A DNA stretch of 15,355 nt from assembly GCA_016199325.1 (NCBI GenBank), contig JACQGW010000227.1, positions 1 through 15,355 of the forward strand, given 5' to 3'. Source of the DNA: Chloroflexota bacterium (GTDB lineage: Bacteria > Chloroflexota > Dehalococcoidia > JACQGW01). Below the pieces are notes generated by a model. The model saw only the letters and a list, made by a program, of their open reading frames with translations. It searched no databases and was not told the DNA's origin. Of this stretch, positions 7,285 through 14,749 are shown in pieces; the stretch's first letter is position 1, and each line of letters opens with the position of its first letter. A program made the translations under genes and the position numbers.

Positions 7285-7295
7285 AGTGGTATAAT
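7268..7295 (+). promoter_or_regulatory. Promoter of polA
   Basis: The -35 is TTGGCG (7268-7273), the spacer is 16 nt, and the -10 is a perfect TATAAT (7290-7295) with an extended TG element (TGGTATAAT). The leader would be about 20 nt. The -35 lies inside the spacer of the oppositely directed hyuB promoter. Confidence 0.75.
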
Positions 7296-7323
7296 CACCC
7301 TATCCTGATGACCGGGGGCGGCT

Positions 7324-10179
7324 ATGGCGTCCGACGCGCCGAGGAAGCGAACGCTCCTCATCTTCGATACCCACGCCCTGATCCATCGGGCCTACCACGC
7401 GCTGCCGCCGCTCTCCGTCGGGCACACGGGCGAGCCGGTCGGCGCCGTCTACGGCTTCGCCAGCATGCTGGTGAAGGCGCTGACCGAGCTGCGGCCCGAT
7501 TGTGTCGCCGCGGCGTTCGACCGGGCAGGACCGACGTTCCGCCACATCGAGTTCGAGGCGTACAAGGCCCAGCGGCCCAGGGCGCCGGACGACCTGGTGC
7601 GCCAGTTCGCCCGCGTCCGCGAGATCCTCCAGGCGTTCGGCATCCCGATCTACGAGAGCGACGGCTTCGAGGCCGACGACGTGCTCGGCGCTCTGTGCCG
7701 CCAGCTCGCCGACGACGTCGAGGCGCTCATCGTGACCGGCGACGCCGACGCCATGCAGCTCGTCGGGCCGCAGGTCCGCGTCCTGGCGCCCCGCAAGGGC
7801 TTTTCCGATACCCAGGTCTTCGACGAGGAGGCCGTCGTCGAGAAGTACGGGGTGAGGCCAGACCAGATCACCGATCTCAAAGGGCTCAAGGGCGACCCGT
7901 CGGACAACCTGCCGAATGTGCCGGGCGTCGGCGACAAGACGGCCGCGCGGCTGGTCCAGCGGTTCGGCAGCGTCGAGGGCGTCTACGCGCACCTGGAGGA
8001 GATCGAGCCGCCGAAGCTTCGGGAGACGCTTCGGGAGTACGAGCAGACCGTGCGGCAGAACAAACGACTGGCGACGATCGTCACCCTGGTTCCGGTAAGC
8101 CTGAGCCTGGACGACTGCTCGCTGACGAGCTACGACCGCCGCCGAGTCGTCGACCTGTTCCGGGAGCTCGAGTTCCGCAGCCTCGTATCCCGGCTGGCCG
8201 ATCTGCCGATCAAGGAGGCGGAGCCGGAAGCACCCGCGAGGACCGAGGCCGCGGCCGACCAGGCGGCCGCCGGTGCAGCCGGCACGCCACCGCAGCCGGC
8301 CATCGCGACGGACTACCGGATTGTCGACAATCGTGGGGCGCTTGCCGACCTCGCAGAGGCGCTCGGACAGAGCGGCGAGATCGTCGTCGACACCGAGACG
8401 ACGAGCCAGGAGGCGATGCACGCGCTGCTCGTGGGCGTCTCGGCGTCGACCGCCGCCGGCCAGGGGGTCTACGTACCGGTCGGACATGTGCCGGCGATGG
8501 GTGCTCAGGGTGGGTTGGACGCCCTCCTGCGCGCCCCGGAGGACGCTCCCGCCCAGGTATCGCTGGCCGAGCTCAGGGAGCTCCTGGGCCCGATCCTGGC
8601 GGACCCGCGCATTCCGAAAGTTGCTCATCACGGCAAGTACGACGTGACGGTCCTCGCCGAGCAGGGCATTCCGCTCGACGGACTCGCCTTCGACACGATG
8701 ATCGCCGCCCACCTCCTCAACGAGCCCCGACTCGGCCTCAAGGAGCTGGCGCTCAGTCGGCTGGGCGTGGAGATGACGCCGATCTCGTCCCTGATCGGCA
8801 AGGGCAACGGCCAGATCTCGATGGCCCAGACCAGCATCCCGGAGGCAGGCCGCTACGCGGCGGCCGACGCCGACATGACCGGTCGGCTGCGGCGGCTCTT
8901 CGAGCCGGAGCTGATCGCCCGGGGGCTCTGGGATCTCTTCACCGAGATCGAGATGCCGCTGGTGCCGATCCTCGTCGACATGGAGCGAACCGGCGTCAAG
9001 CTCGACACGGCGGCGCTGCGGGAGATGTCGCGGGAGCTGGGCAAGGAGCTCCTCCGTCTCGAGGAGGAGATCTATCGCCTGGTGGGCCACAAGTTCAACG
9101 TGAACTCGACGGCCCAGCTCGGCAAGGTGCTCTTCGAGGAGCTGAAGCTGCCGACGACCTCCAGCCGAAAGACGCAGCACGGCTGGTCCACCGATGCGGT
9201 GGTGCTCGATGAGCTTCGCGAGAAGCATCTCCACCCGGTCGTCGACCTGATCCTGGAGTACCGGCAGCTCGTCAAGCTGAAGGGCACCTACGTCGACGCG
9301 CTCCCCGCCCTGATCCATCCGCGGACGGGGCGGGTCCACACCAACTACAGCCAGACTGCTGTGAGCACCGGCCGGTTGTCTTCGTCCAACCCGAACCTCC
9401 AGAACATCCCGATCCGCACGCCGCTCGGCCGGCAGGTGCGCCGGGCGTTCGTCGCCAGCGGACCGGAGAATGTACTCGTCTCCTGCGACTACAGCCAGGT
9501 CGAGCTCCGGATCCTGGCGCACTTCAGCCAGGACCCGCTGCTGGTGGCCGCCTTCCGCAACGACGAGGACTCCCACCGGATGACGGCGGCCGCCGTCTAC
9601 GGCAAGGACCCCGCCGCCGTGACGCCGCATGAGCGCGACCGCGCCAAGCGGATGAACTTCGCCGTGATCTACGGGGTCTCCGAGTACGGGCTGGCCCAGG
9701 CGACCGACCTCTCCCGGAAAGAGGCCGCCGAGTTCATCAACGTCTACTTCCAGAAATACCCCGGCGTCCGCGCCTACCTGGACCGGACGAAGGATCAGGT
9801 GCGCGCGCTCGGCTACGTGGAGACCCTCAAAGGGCGCCGCCGGTACATCCCGGAGGTGAACTCGAGCAACCCGCAGGTCCGCGGCGCCGCCGAGCGGATG
9901 GCGATGAACATGCCGATCCAGGGGACCAACGCCGACATCATCAAGATCGCGATGATCCGGATCCACGACCGGCTCAAGCGCGAGGGCTGGCGGAGTCGGA
10001 TGATCTTGCAGGTGCATGACGAGCTGGTCTTCGACGTCCCGCGCGATGAGCTGGACCAGCTGGCGACCATGGTCTGCAAGCTCATGGAGACGGCCGTGCC
10101 GTTGAGCGTTCCCCTGAAAGTCGACGTCAAGGTCGGCCCGAACTGGGATCAAATGGAGAAACGGGAGATTCACCGATAG
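7324..10179 (+). CDS. polA: DNA polymerase I with 5' nuclease and proofreading domains
   Basis: Fills gaps and removes RNA primers during lagging-strand synthesis and repair. The 951-residue product has three domains. The 5'-3' nuclease (about 8-300) shows FDTHALIHRAYHAL, DGFEADDVLG, TGDADAMQLV and the helix-hairpin-helix NVPGVGDKTAARL. The 3'-5' exonuclease (about 330-530) keeps its catalytic acids: Asp356 and Glu358 in VDTETT, Asp440 in GKYD, and Tyr511/Asp515 in YAAADAD, so proofreading is predicted active. The polymerase domain has motif A Asp722 (SCDYSQVELRILA), motif B Lys775, Phe779 and Tyr783 (KRMNFAVIYG), and motif C Asp899/Glu900 (QVHDEL). The domain order and length are normal. The start is ATG 7324 behind a GGGGG site. 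It heads a plus-strand unit with a 49-nt gap to the nuclease gene. A long minus-strand frame across it is a shadow. Confidence 0.98.
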   Translation: MASDAPRKRTLLIFDTHALIHRAYHALPPLSVGHTGEPVGAVYGFASMLVKALTELRPDCVAAAFDRAGPTFRHIEFEAYKAQRPRAPDDLVRQFARVREILQAFGIPIYESDGFEADDVLGALCRQLADDVEALIVTGDADAMQLVGPQVRVLAPRKGFSDTQVFDEEAVVEKYGVRPDQITDLKGLKGDPSDNLPNVPGVGDKTAARLVQRFGSVEGVYAHLEEIEPPKLRETLREYEQTVRQNKRLATIVTLVPVSLSLDDCSLTSYDRRRVVDLFRELEFRSLVSRLADLPIKEAEPEAPARTEAAADQAAAGAAGTPPQPAIATDYRIVDNRGALADLAEALGQSGEIVVDTETTSQEAMHALLVGVSASTAAGQGVYVPVGHVPAMGAQGGLDALLRAPEDAPAQVSLAELRELLGPILADPRIPKVAHHGKYDVTVLAEQGIPLDGLAFDTMIAAHLLNEPRLGLKELALSRLGVEMTPISSLIGKGNGQISMAQTSIPEAGRYAAADADMTGRLRRLFEPELIARGLWDLFTEIEMPLVPILVDMERTGVKLDTAALREMSRELGKELLRLEEEIYRLVGHKFNVNSTAQLGKVLFEELKLPTTSSRKTQHGWSTDAVVLDELREKHLHPVVDLILEYRQLVKLKGTYVDALPALIHPRTGRVHTNYSQTAVSTGRLSSSNPNLQNIPIRTPLGRQVRRAFVASGPENVLVSCDYSQVELRILAHFSQDPLLVAAFRNDEDSHRMTAAAVYGKDPAAVTPHERDRAKRMNFAVIYGVSEYGLAQATDLSRKEAAEFINVYFQKYPGVRAYLDRTKDQVRALGYVETLKGRRRYIPEVNSSNPQVRGAAERMAMNMPIQGTNADIIKIAMIRIHDRLKREGWRSRMILQVHDELVFDVPRDELDQLATMVCKLMETAVPLSVPLKVDVKVGPNWDQMEKREIHR

Positions 10180-10202
10180 CTGTCGCGTGCCGACTGCTGG
10201 CG

Positions 10203-10237
10203 GCTGACCGCTGAGAGCTGACTGCCGAATGGCTGAC
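10203..10237 (+). repeat. GCTGAC repeats at 14-15-bp spacing
   Basis: GCTGAC occurs at 10203-10208, 10217-10222 and 10232-10237 between polA and the nuclease gene. The third copy encodes residues 2-3 of the nuclease, so the start of that gene borders or is embedded in a repeat. Confidence 0.5.
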
Positions 10238-11755
10238 CGTTCGCGCTTCCCCAACCTGCGCGACCGCGCCTACCAGATCCTTGCCGAGGGGACCGGCGAG
10301 GCGTCTGACGCCGACCTGATCCATTACCTCTTCAACGCTCAGGGCGCCGCCTGGCGATCGATCCTCGACTCCGTCCTCGGCGGCGACGAGCGGTTCATCA
10401 GGACGCCCATCGGCTGGGCGCTCCGATCGCGGCCGACGGGCGCCCCGGGCCGGTCGGATCTGTCCACGAGCGACCGTTTCGCCGCCGTCGTCGTCCTGGC
10501 GACCGGCCCCAAACCACCGCGTGCCCGCGTCGTCGCCGTCGGCGCGGCCATCGTGGTGGATGGGCGGATCGCCACCCGTACACAGTGGCTCTTTCGGCCC
10601 GATCCGCCGCCTGCTCGCCTTCCCGAAGACCTCGCCAATGCCGGCATCGCCGTCGAGGAGATCGCCGCCGCGCCGACCTTTGCCGACGCCGCCGGCGAGC
10701 TGTGGGATTCCCTCGGCACCATGCCCATCGTCGGGCTGGATGTCGCGCTCAACGTCGCCTTCATCCAGTCCGAGGCCCGGCGGGCCGGCCTCCTCATGCT
10801 GGGGAACCCCCTGGTCGAGCTTTCCCCGCTGGCCGCGGCCCACGTCGAGGGACGGCCCGATCTGGCCCGTCTGGCCGGCCGGCTGGGCCTGCCGCCGCCC
10901 CGCGACCGCAGCCCGGTCGGCCGGGCCGTCTGCCTGGGTCAGGTCGCGGCCGCCCTGCTCACGGATGGCGGCGCCATGCCGGCCACGTCCGCGATGCGCG
11001 CGCTCCGGCGCCGACCGCTGCTCGAACCGGCCACCGCCGCGGCGGCGCCGGATGGGCCGGGGGTCTATCTGTTCCGCGACGCGCAGGGGGCGGTCCTCTA
11101 CGCCGGCAAGGCGCGCTCGCTCCGGCGGCGCCTGCGCGCCTACTGCACGTCCGACCTCGAGCGCAGCCGCCACATGAGCGGCCTCGTCGCCCAGGTCGAG
11201 GTCGTCGACCTCCGGCCGACCTTCTGCCCACTGGATGCGGCCGTCCTCGAAGCGCGGGTCATCGCCAGCCACCGGCCCCCGTTCAACGTCCAGCGCGATC
11301 CAGGCGAGCGCGCTGTCTATACACGCGCCGTCGCCGAGGGCGGACACCTTCGCCTCCGCTGGTCGCCCGGCCCGGCGGAAGGCGCCGTCGGGCCGATCCG
11401 CCGTCGTGACGCCAGAGCGGCCGCTGCTGCCGCGCTGGTCGAGCACCCCCGGCCGGCAGGCCGAACGTCGCAGGCGCGCGCGTTGCGAGCAGCCTGGGCC
11501 GTTCTGATCGTGGCGCACGCGACCGAGCGGCTCCGGCAGGCCGCGCTGCCGGCGCGCCTGGGCGCCGACGAGCACGGCGTCGTCTGGCTGCGGGACGGGT
11601 CAATCGAGATCGGGATCGCCGCCGAAGGCTGGATCGGCTCGCGCCACCCCGAGACGGGCGAATGGCTGAACCCGACCATCTGGCCGGAGCCGTCGGCGGC
11701 CGCCGCCGAATGGGGGGCCCTGGCGCATGCATTTCCAAAGGAGACAGCGAGATGA
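10229..11755 (+). CDS. DnaQ-like (degenerate)/GIY-YIG nuclease fusion protein
   Basis: A 508-residue fusion resembling the exonuclease-UvrC/Cho-like hybrids known in some actinobacteria. Residues 8-66 form a helical segment found at the N-terminus of such fusions. Residues 83-245 align with an RNase T/DnaQ exonuclease fold, but the catalytic positions are gone: the DxETTG motif reads VVLATG (88-93), the HNxxFD motif reads LDVAL (170-174), and the HRAxxD motif reads GRAVCL (231-236). The GIY-YIG domain (276-355) looks active, with GVY (278-280), YAG (291-293), Arg-rich SLRRRLRAY, Glu341 and Asn353. The 150-residue tail resembles the region following UvrC's nuclease. It lies 49 nt after polA and its TGA overlaps the next ATG. 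The ribosome site is weak, so coupling to polA or a repeat-borne start is possible. Role: probably DNA repair incision. Confidence 0.85.
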   Translation: MADRSRFPNLRDRAYQILAEGTGEASDADLIHYLFNAQGAAWRSILDSVLGGDERFIRTPIGWALRSRPTGAPGRSDLSTSDRFAAVVVLATGPKPPRARVVAVGAAIVVDGRIATRTQWLFRPDPPPARLPEDLANAGIAVEEIAAAPTFADAAGELWDSLGTMPIVGLDVALNVAFIQSEARRAGLLMLGNPLVELSPLAAAHVEGRPDLARLAGRLGLPPPRDRSPVGRAVCLGQVAAALLTDGGAMPATSAMRALRRRPLLEPATAAAAPDGPGVYLFRDAQGAVLYAGKARSLRRRLRAYCTSDLERSRHMSGLVAQVEVVDLRPTFCPLDAAVLEARVIASHRPPFNVQRDPGERAVYTRAVAEGGHLRLRWSPGPAEGAVGPIRRRDARAAAAAALVEHPRPAGRTSQARALRAAWAVLIVAHATERLRQAALPARLGADEHGVVWLRDGSIEIGIAAEGWIGSRHPETGEWLNPTIWPEPSAAAAEWGALAHAFPKETAR

Positions 11756-12840
11756 CCTTGAAGCCGCCAATCTCCGACAGGCAGCGCGATCCATTTGCCG
11801 AGTACATGCGCCCGCGCGAACGCGTGCTCAACGCGCTCGCCGGCGGCCGCGTCGATCGGCCGCCGGTGGCGAGCCCCACATCGGTCGCCACCGTCGAGCT
11901 GATGGACATGGTCGGCGCGCCGTTTCCACAGGCGCATCGTGACCCGGTCCTGATGGCGCGGCTGGCCGAAACCAGTTGCACGGTCCTCGGTTTCGACGCC
12001 ATCATGCCCGTCTTCAGCATCATCCAGGAATCGTCGGCGCTCGGCTGTGACATCCAGTGGGAGGAGAAAGACAACTGGCCGACGGTCCGGATGGCCAACC
12101 CGATCTGGTCCGGGCCCGAGGATATCACGGTTCCGGCCGACTTCCTGAGCCACACCGATATCCGCTGCGTCCTCGACGCGATCCGGCTGCTGAAGAGGGA
12201 GTACGGCGACGAAGTCGCCATCATCGGCAAGACGATGGGCCCCTGGACGCTCGCCTACCACGTCTTTGGCGTCGAGAACTTCCTGTTGATGGCGATTGAC
12301 GACCCCGACCGGACGGTGCAGTGCCTGGACCGGCTGAAGGAGGTCACCGTCCTCTTCGGCAACGCCCAGATCGAGGCCGGCGCCGACGCGCTGACGCTGC
12401 CCGACCACGCCACCGGCGACCTGGTGAGCGGAGAGTTCTACCGGCGGTTTCTGCGCGACATCCACGTCGAGATGCACGAGCGGATCAGGTGCCCGCTCAT
12501 CCTGCACATCTGCGGGGACACGCTCGACCGGCTCGACTCCATCGCCCAGACGCGCATCGCGGCGTTCCATAGCGACTCGAAGAACGATCCGGCGAAGGCG
12601 CGGCAGATCGCCGGCAACCGCGTCTCGCTGATCGGGAGCGTCAACAACCCGGAGACGCTCTACACCCGTGGTCCGGCGGAGGTGCGGCGCGAGGTCTACC
12701 AGGCGCTGGACGCCGGTTTCGAGATCGTGGCGCCGGAGTGCGCGATTCCGCTCCAGACGCCGCTGGAGAACCTGCGCGAGATCCCGCGGGCCGTCAGGGA
12801 TTGGGCGCGGGAGCGATCGCGATCGGGCGCGCAGCGGTGA
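11752..12840 (+). CDS. MtaA/CmuA-type methyltransferase (UroD superfamily), methylcobamide-linked
   Basis: A zinc methyltransferase predicted to move a methyl group to or from a corrinoid protein; cytosolic. The 362-residue product has a UroD-like TIM barrel with the PRERVLNALAGGRVDRPPVA N-terminus (21-40). Zinc ligands of the H-x-C-x(n)-C type are present: His252 and Cys254 in LHICGD, and Cys330 in APECAIP. They separate it from true uroporphyrinogen decarboxylase (HemE), which uses the same fold without zinc. The start is ATG 11752, overlapping the upstream TGA (ATGA), with AAGGAG 9 nt before. The coupling to a nuclease gene is odd. The corrinoid protein gene follows 349 nt downstream, in the domain order found fused in the chloromethane enzyme CmuA. 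Acceptor and donor are unknown. Confidence 0.88.
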   Translation: MTLKPPISDRQRDPFAEYMRPRERVLNALAGGRVDRPPVASPTSVATVELMDMVGAPFPQAHRDPVLMARLAETSCTVLGFDAIMPVFSIIQESSALGCDIQWEEKDNWPTVRMANPIWSGPEDITVPADFLSHTDIRCVLDAIRLLKREYGDEVAIIGKTMGPWTLAYHVFGVENFLLMAIDDPDRTVQCLDRLKEVTVLFGNAQIEAGADALTLPDHATGDLVSGEFYRRFLRDIHVEMHERIRCPLILHICGDTLDRLDSIAQTRIAAFHSDSKNDPAKARQIAGNRVSLIGSVNNPETLYTRGPAEVRREVYQALDAGFEIVAPECAIPLQTPLENLREIPRAVRDWARERSRSGAQR

Positions 12841-12865
12841 TGCCGTGAGACTGTCCGACAACGGA

Positions 12866-12945
12866 CCCCCCTCAGCCTCCCCGTCGGCGGGGGAAGCAGA
12901 CCGGCTCCCTCCCTGCGGATGGGGAGGGTTGGGGTGGGGTTCTCG
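12866..12945. repeat. GC-rich dispersed repeat with two adjoining hairpins
   Basis: Two short stem-loops lie side by side: CCCCG/CGGGG (12879-12892) and CCCTCCC/GGGAGGG (12907-12928), followed by GGGTTGGGGTGGGG. Read on the minus strand it gives a Pro/His/Asn-rich peptide that is familiar from dispersed intergenic repeats in many genomes. It follows the methyltransferase stop and may act as a 3' stabiliser or terminator. Confidence 0.65.
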
Positions 12946-13016
12946 GATCGGCTCCATGTCCTGACGAATCCCCGGTGCATCCGGTCAGCCGTCGGGGGCC
13001 GACCGGGCCTTCGCCC

Positions 13017-13138
13017 GTCATGCTGAGCCGCAGCGAAGCATGACGGAGAGGGTGGCCCGGTCGCTCAACCGATTGCTATGAACTCCGAAAGCTGGCTGCG
13101 GCTCAGCGTGACGGCAGGGGGTGGCCGGGTCAATCAAC
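13017..13138. repeat. Duplicated palindromic repeat upstream of the corrinoid gene
   Basis: The first copy holds the palindrome CGTCATGCT/AGCATGACG (13017-13046). GCTGAGCCGCAGC (13022-13034) has a perfect inverted match at 13095-13107. Both copies are followed by a similar stretch (TGACGG, GGTGGCC, GGTC, TCAACCG), so an 85-90-bp unit seems to have been duplicated and has diverged. The second copy runs almost to the ribosome site of the corrinoid gene. No B12 box of a cobalamin riboswitch is seen. Confidence 0.65.
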
Positions 13139-13189
13139 CGCATCTGGTATCCGTTCCGACAACTCCATCTCGAAACCGGAGATTTCGCC

Positions 13190-13927
13190 ATGGCTGGCAT
13201 CGCCAATTCCGCGCTCGCGCAGGAGCTGACCGAGTACGTCACACGGCCGGACGAGCATGCCTCGTTGCGGAGCCGTTTCGAGCAAGCGCCGTCGGCAATC
13301 CAGGACCTTGCCGCCGCCCTGATCGCCGGCAGGCAGCGCGAGGTCGCGAGCCTGACGGAGCAGGCGCTGGCCGAGGGCCATCCTCCCGGCGTTATCCTGG
13401 ACCGCGGACTCATAGCCGGCATGACGCTCGTCGGCATCAAGTTCCGCGACCGGCACATCTTCGTGCCCGAGGTGCTCGTCGCGGCCCGAGCGATGAAGGC
13501 CGGCATGGCGCTCCTGGAGCCGATCCTGGCAGCCTCGGGGGCGGTGCCGCGCGGCACCGTCGTCATGGGCACGGTCAAGGGCGACCTCCACGACATCGGC
13601 AAGAACCTGTGCATCATCATGCTGCGGGGCGCCGGCTTCGAGGTCGTCGATCTCGGCGTCGACACCCGGCCGGAGAAGTTCGTCGAAGCGGTCCAGGTAC
13701 ACCGGGCGCCCGTCGTCGGTCTGTCGGCGCTCCTGACGACGACCATGCCGAGCATGGCGAAGACGATCAAAGCGTTCGAGGACGCCGGCCTGCGGGATAG
13801 CGTCAAGTGCATCGTCGGGGGCGCCCCGGTGACCCCGGAGTTCGCCGCCCAGGTGAGTGCCGACGGCTACGGCAAGGACGCAGTCGCCTGCGTCGAGCTG
13901 GCGGGACGGATGGTTGCTGGTTTGTAG
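13190..13927 (+). CDS. Corrinoid (B12-binding) methyltransferase protein
   Basis: The methyl-carrier protein of cobalamin-dependent methyltransferase systems (MtaC/MttC/MetH-cap type). The 245-residue product has an N-terminal helical cap (about 35-118, with FVPEVLVAARAMKAGMALLEP) and a Rossmann-like B12 domain (120-245). The cobalt-ligand motif DLHDIG gives Asp132, His134 and Gly137. Ser179 in GLSALLTTTM and Gly210/Gly211 in VGGAP complete the binding pocket. ATG 13190 has GGAG 8 nt before. It has about 30 extra N-terminal residues compared with compact homologues. The zinc methyltransferase is upstream, so the two probably act together, but no MttB/MtaB-like substrate methyltransferase or reductive activase is in the window. 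The last codons and TAG (VAGL, stop) come from the TTTCTGG repeat. Function firm, substrate unknown. Confidence 0.93.
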   Translation: MAGIANSALAQELTEYVTRPDEHASLRSRFEQAPSAIQDLAAALIAGRQREVASLTEQALAEGHPPGVILDRGLIAGMTLVGIKFRDRHIFVPEVLVAARAMKAGMALLEPILAASGAVPRGTVVMGTVKGDLHDIGKNLCIIMLRGAGFEVVDLGVDTRPEKFVEAVQVHRAPVVGLSALLTTTMPSMAKTIKAFEDAGLRDSVKCIVGGAPVTPEFAAQVSADGYGKDAVACVELAGRMVAGL

Positions 13928-14035
13928 TTTCTGGTTTCTGGTAGGGGGGAGGTCCTGGAACCGGCGGCCTCGCCCAGGCTTCTGGGCACGAAGACTCCCT
14001 CGAACCAGAAACCAGAAACCGTAAACCAGAAACCC
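13912..14035. terminator. TTTCTGG inverted repeat between convergent genes
   Basis: The left copy (13912-13945) matches the 5378 element at 31 of 34 positions. The core GTTTCTGGTTTCTGGT (13927-13942) has a perfect inverted match at 14004-14019, with a further heptad to 14035. The 61-nt spacer has its own short stems. The left copy supplies the corrinoid stop codon, and the right copy ends next to the VOC stop. A shared terminator is plausible by position only. Confidence 0.65.
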
Positions 14036-14037
14036 GT

Positions 14038-14541
14038 TCACGCCTCTTCCAGCAGCTTCGCCAGATCCAGCGGCCTGGACGCCATGCCGATGAGCCCGTC
14101 GGGTCGGCGCGGCCACTCGGCGGGGTCGCGGTCGCGGGTGATCTCGATGCCGTTGCCGTCGGGATCGCGCAGGTAGATGGCCTCGCTGACGAGGTGGTCG
14201 GCGGCGCCCTCGATCTCGACGCCGTGGTCGAGGAGGCGCCGCAGGGCGCGAGCGAGCTCTCGGCGGCTGGGATAGAGGATGGCGAAGTGATAGAGGCCGG
14301 TGGAGCCGGGCGGCGGCGGTGGCGCCCCCTTACCGGCCCAGGTGTTCAGCGCGATGTGGTGGTGATAGCCACCGGCCGACAGAAAGACGGCGCTGTCGCC
14401 AAAGCGATCGGTCACCTGGAAGCCGAGCACGTCGCGGTAGAAGCGCTCGGCCCGCTCCAGGTCGGAGACCGTCAGATGGATGTGCCCGATCCGCGTCTGT
14501 GGCGGAATCGGCGGATGATCGGCGTGCTCGTGATCGCTCAT
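14038..14541 (-). CDS. VOC-superfamily (glyoxalase/extradiol dioxygenase-like) protein
   Basis: A vicinal-oxygen-chelate fold metalloprotein, closest in appearance to the CatE-type catechol-2,3-dioxygenase-like proteins of Gram-positive bacteria. The 167-residue product shows GHIHLTVSDLERAERFYRDV (19-38) with metal ligand His22, HHHIALNTWAGKGAPPPPPG (60-79), LYHFAILYPSRREL with His85, and DPDGNGIEITRDR with Glu133. The full H-H-E set of ligands is therefore present. The N-terminus is His/Pro-rich (MSDHEHADHPP). The start is ATG 14541 with GAGGGAG upstream; the longer open frame runs into the broken toxin gene. It is the last gene of a possible unit with the antitoxin, but a 55-nt gap and the damaged toxin suggest separate expression. 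Substrate is unknown. Confidence 0.85.
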   Translation of the reverse strand: MSDHEHADHPPIPPQTRIGHIHLTVSDLERAERFYRDVLGFQVTDRFGDSAVFLSAGGYHHHIALNTWAGKGAPPPPPGSTGLYHFAILYPSRRELARALRRLLDHGVEIEGAADHLVSEAIYLRDPDGNGIEITRDRDPAEWPRRPDGLIGMASRPLDLAKLLEEA

Positions 14542-14596
14542 CGTGACTCCCTCGGGTCCAGGGTTACCCATCAGCGCATTCACGTCGGGAGCGCGG

Positions 14597-14749
14597 TCAA
14601 ACGTCCGGTCGCTTCGAGGAACTGGTCGGCCAAAGGACCTGGATCGAGCTCCCACAGGCTTCACGACTCAGCTCCCGTTCGGCGACCTCCGTGGCAGGAT
14701 GGCCGGCGACCGAGCTGTAGACGAGCAGTGATGTGTCAATCCAGTTCAC
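14597..14749 (-). pseudogene. Truncated PIN-domain (VapC-type) toxin remnant
   Basis: A 50-codon reading frame starting at GTG 14749, which overlaps the antitoxin stop (GTGA), the usual arrangement in VapBC modules. The product opens MNWIDTSLLVYSSVAGHPAT, the expected first strand of a PIN domain with catalytic Asp5. The following helix (EVAERELSRE) also fits. After about residue 40 (QVLW) the similarity is lost and a stop follows, whereas intact PIN toxins run to about 130-150 residues with three or four acidic catalytic residues. The remaining acids are absent, and no continuation is seen in another frame before the VOC gene. It is therefore probably inactive. The break sits 55 nt from the VOC start, so a deletion joined these regions. 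Confidence 0.7.

Noticed and set aside
5191..7308. A 705-codon plus-strand frame opposite hyuB
   Set aside because: It is antisense to a complete, recognisable gene, reads through the hairpin and promoter region, and shows no family features.
7324..10179. Inactive proofreading domain in DNA polymerase I
   Set aside because: Asp356, Glu358, Asp440, Tyr511 and Asp515 are all present in the expected motifs.
7300..10254. A 984-codon open frame on the minus strand opposite polA
   Set aside because: It mirrors the codon pattern of a clear polA gene in GC-rich DNA, has no ribosome site or recognisable domain, and is Leu/Arg/Asp/Gly-biased as shadows are.
11752..12840. Uroporphyrinogen decarboxylase (HemE)
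   Set aside because: The His252/Cys254/Cys330 zinc set and the nearby corrinoid gene fit the MtaA/CmuA methyltransferase branch instead.
12841..13189. Cobalamin riboswitch before the corrinoid gene
   Set aside because: No B12-box sequence or matching stem arrangement was seen; the leader is explained by repeats.
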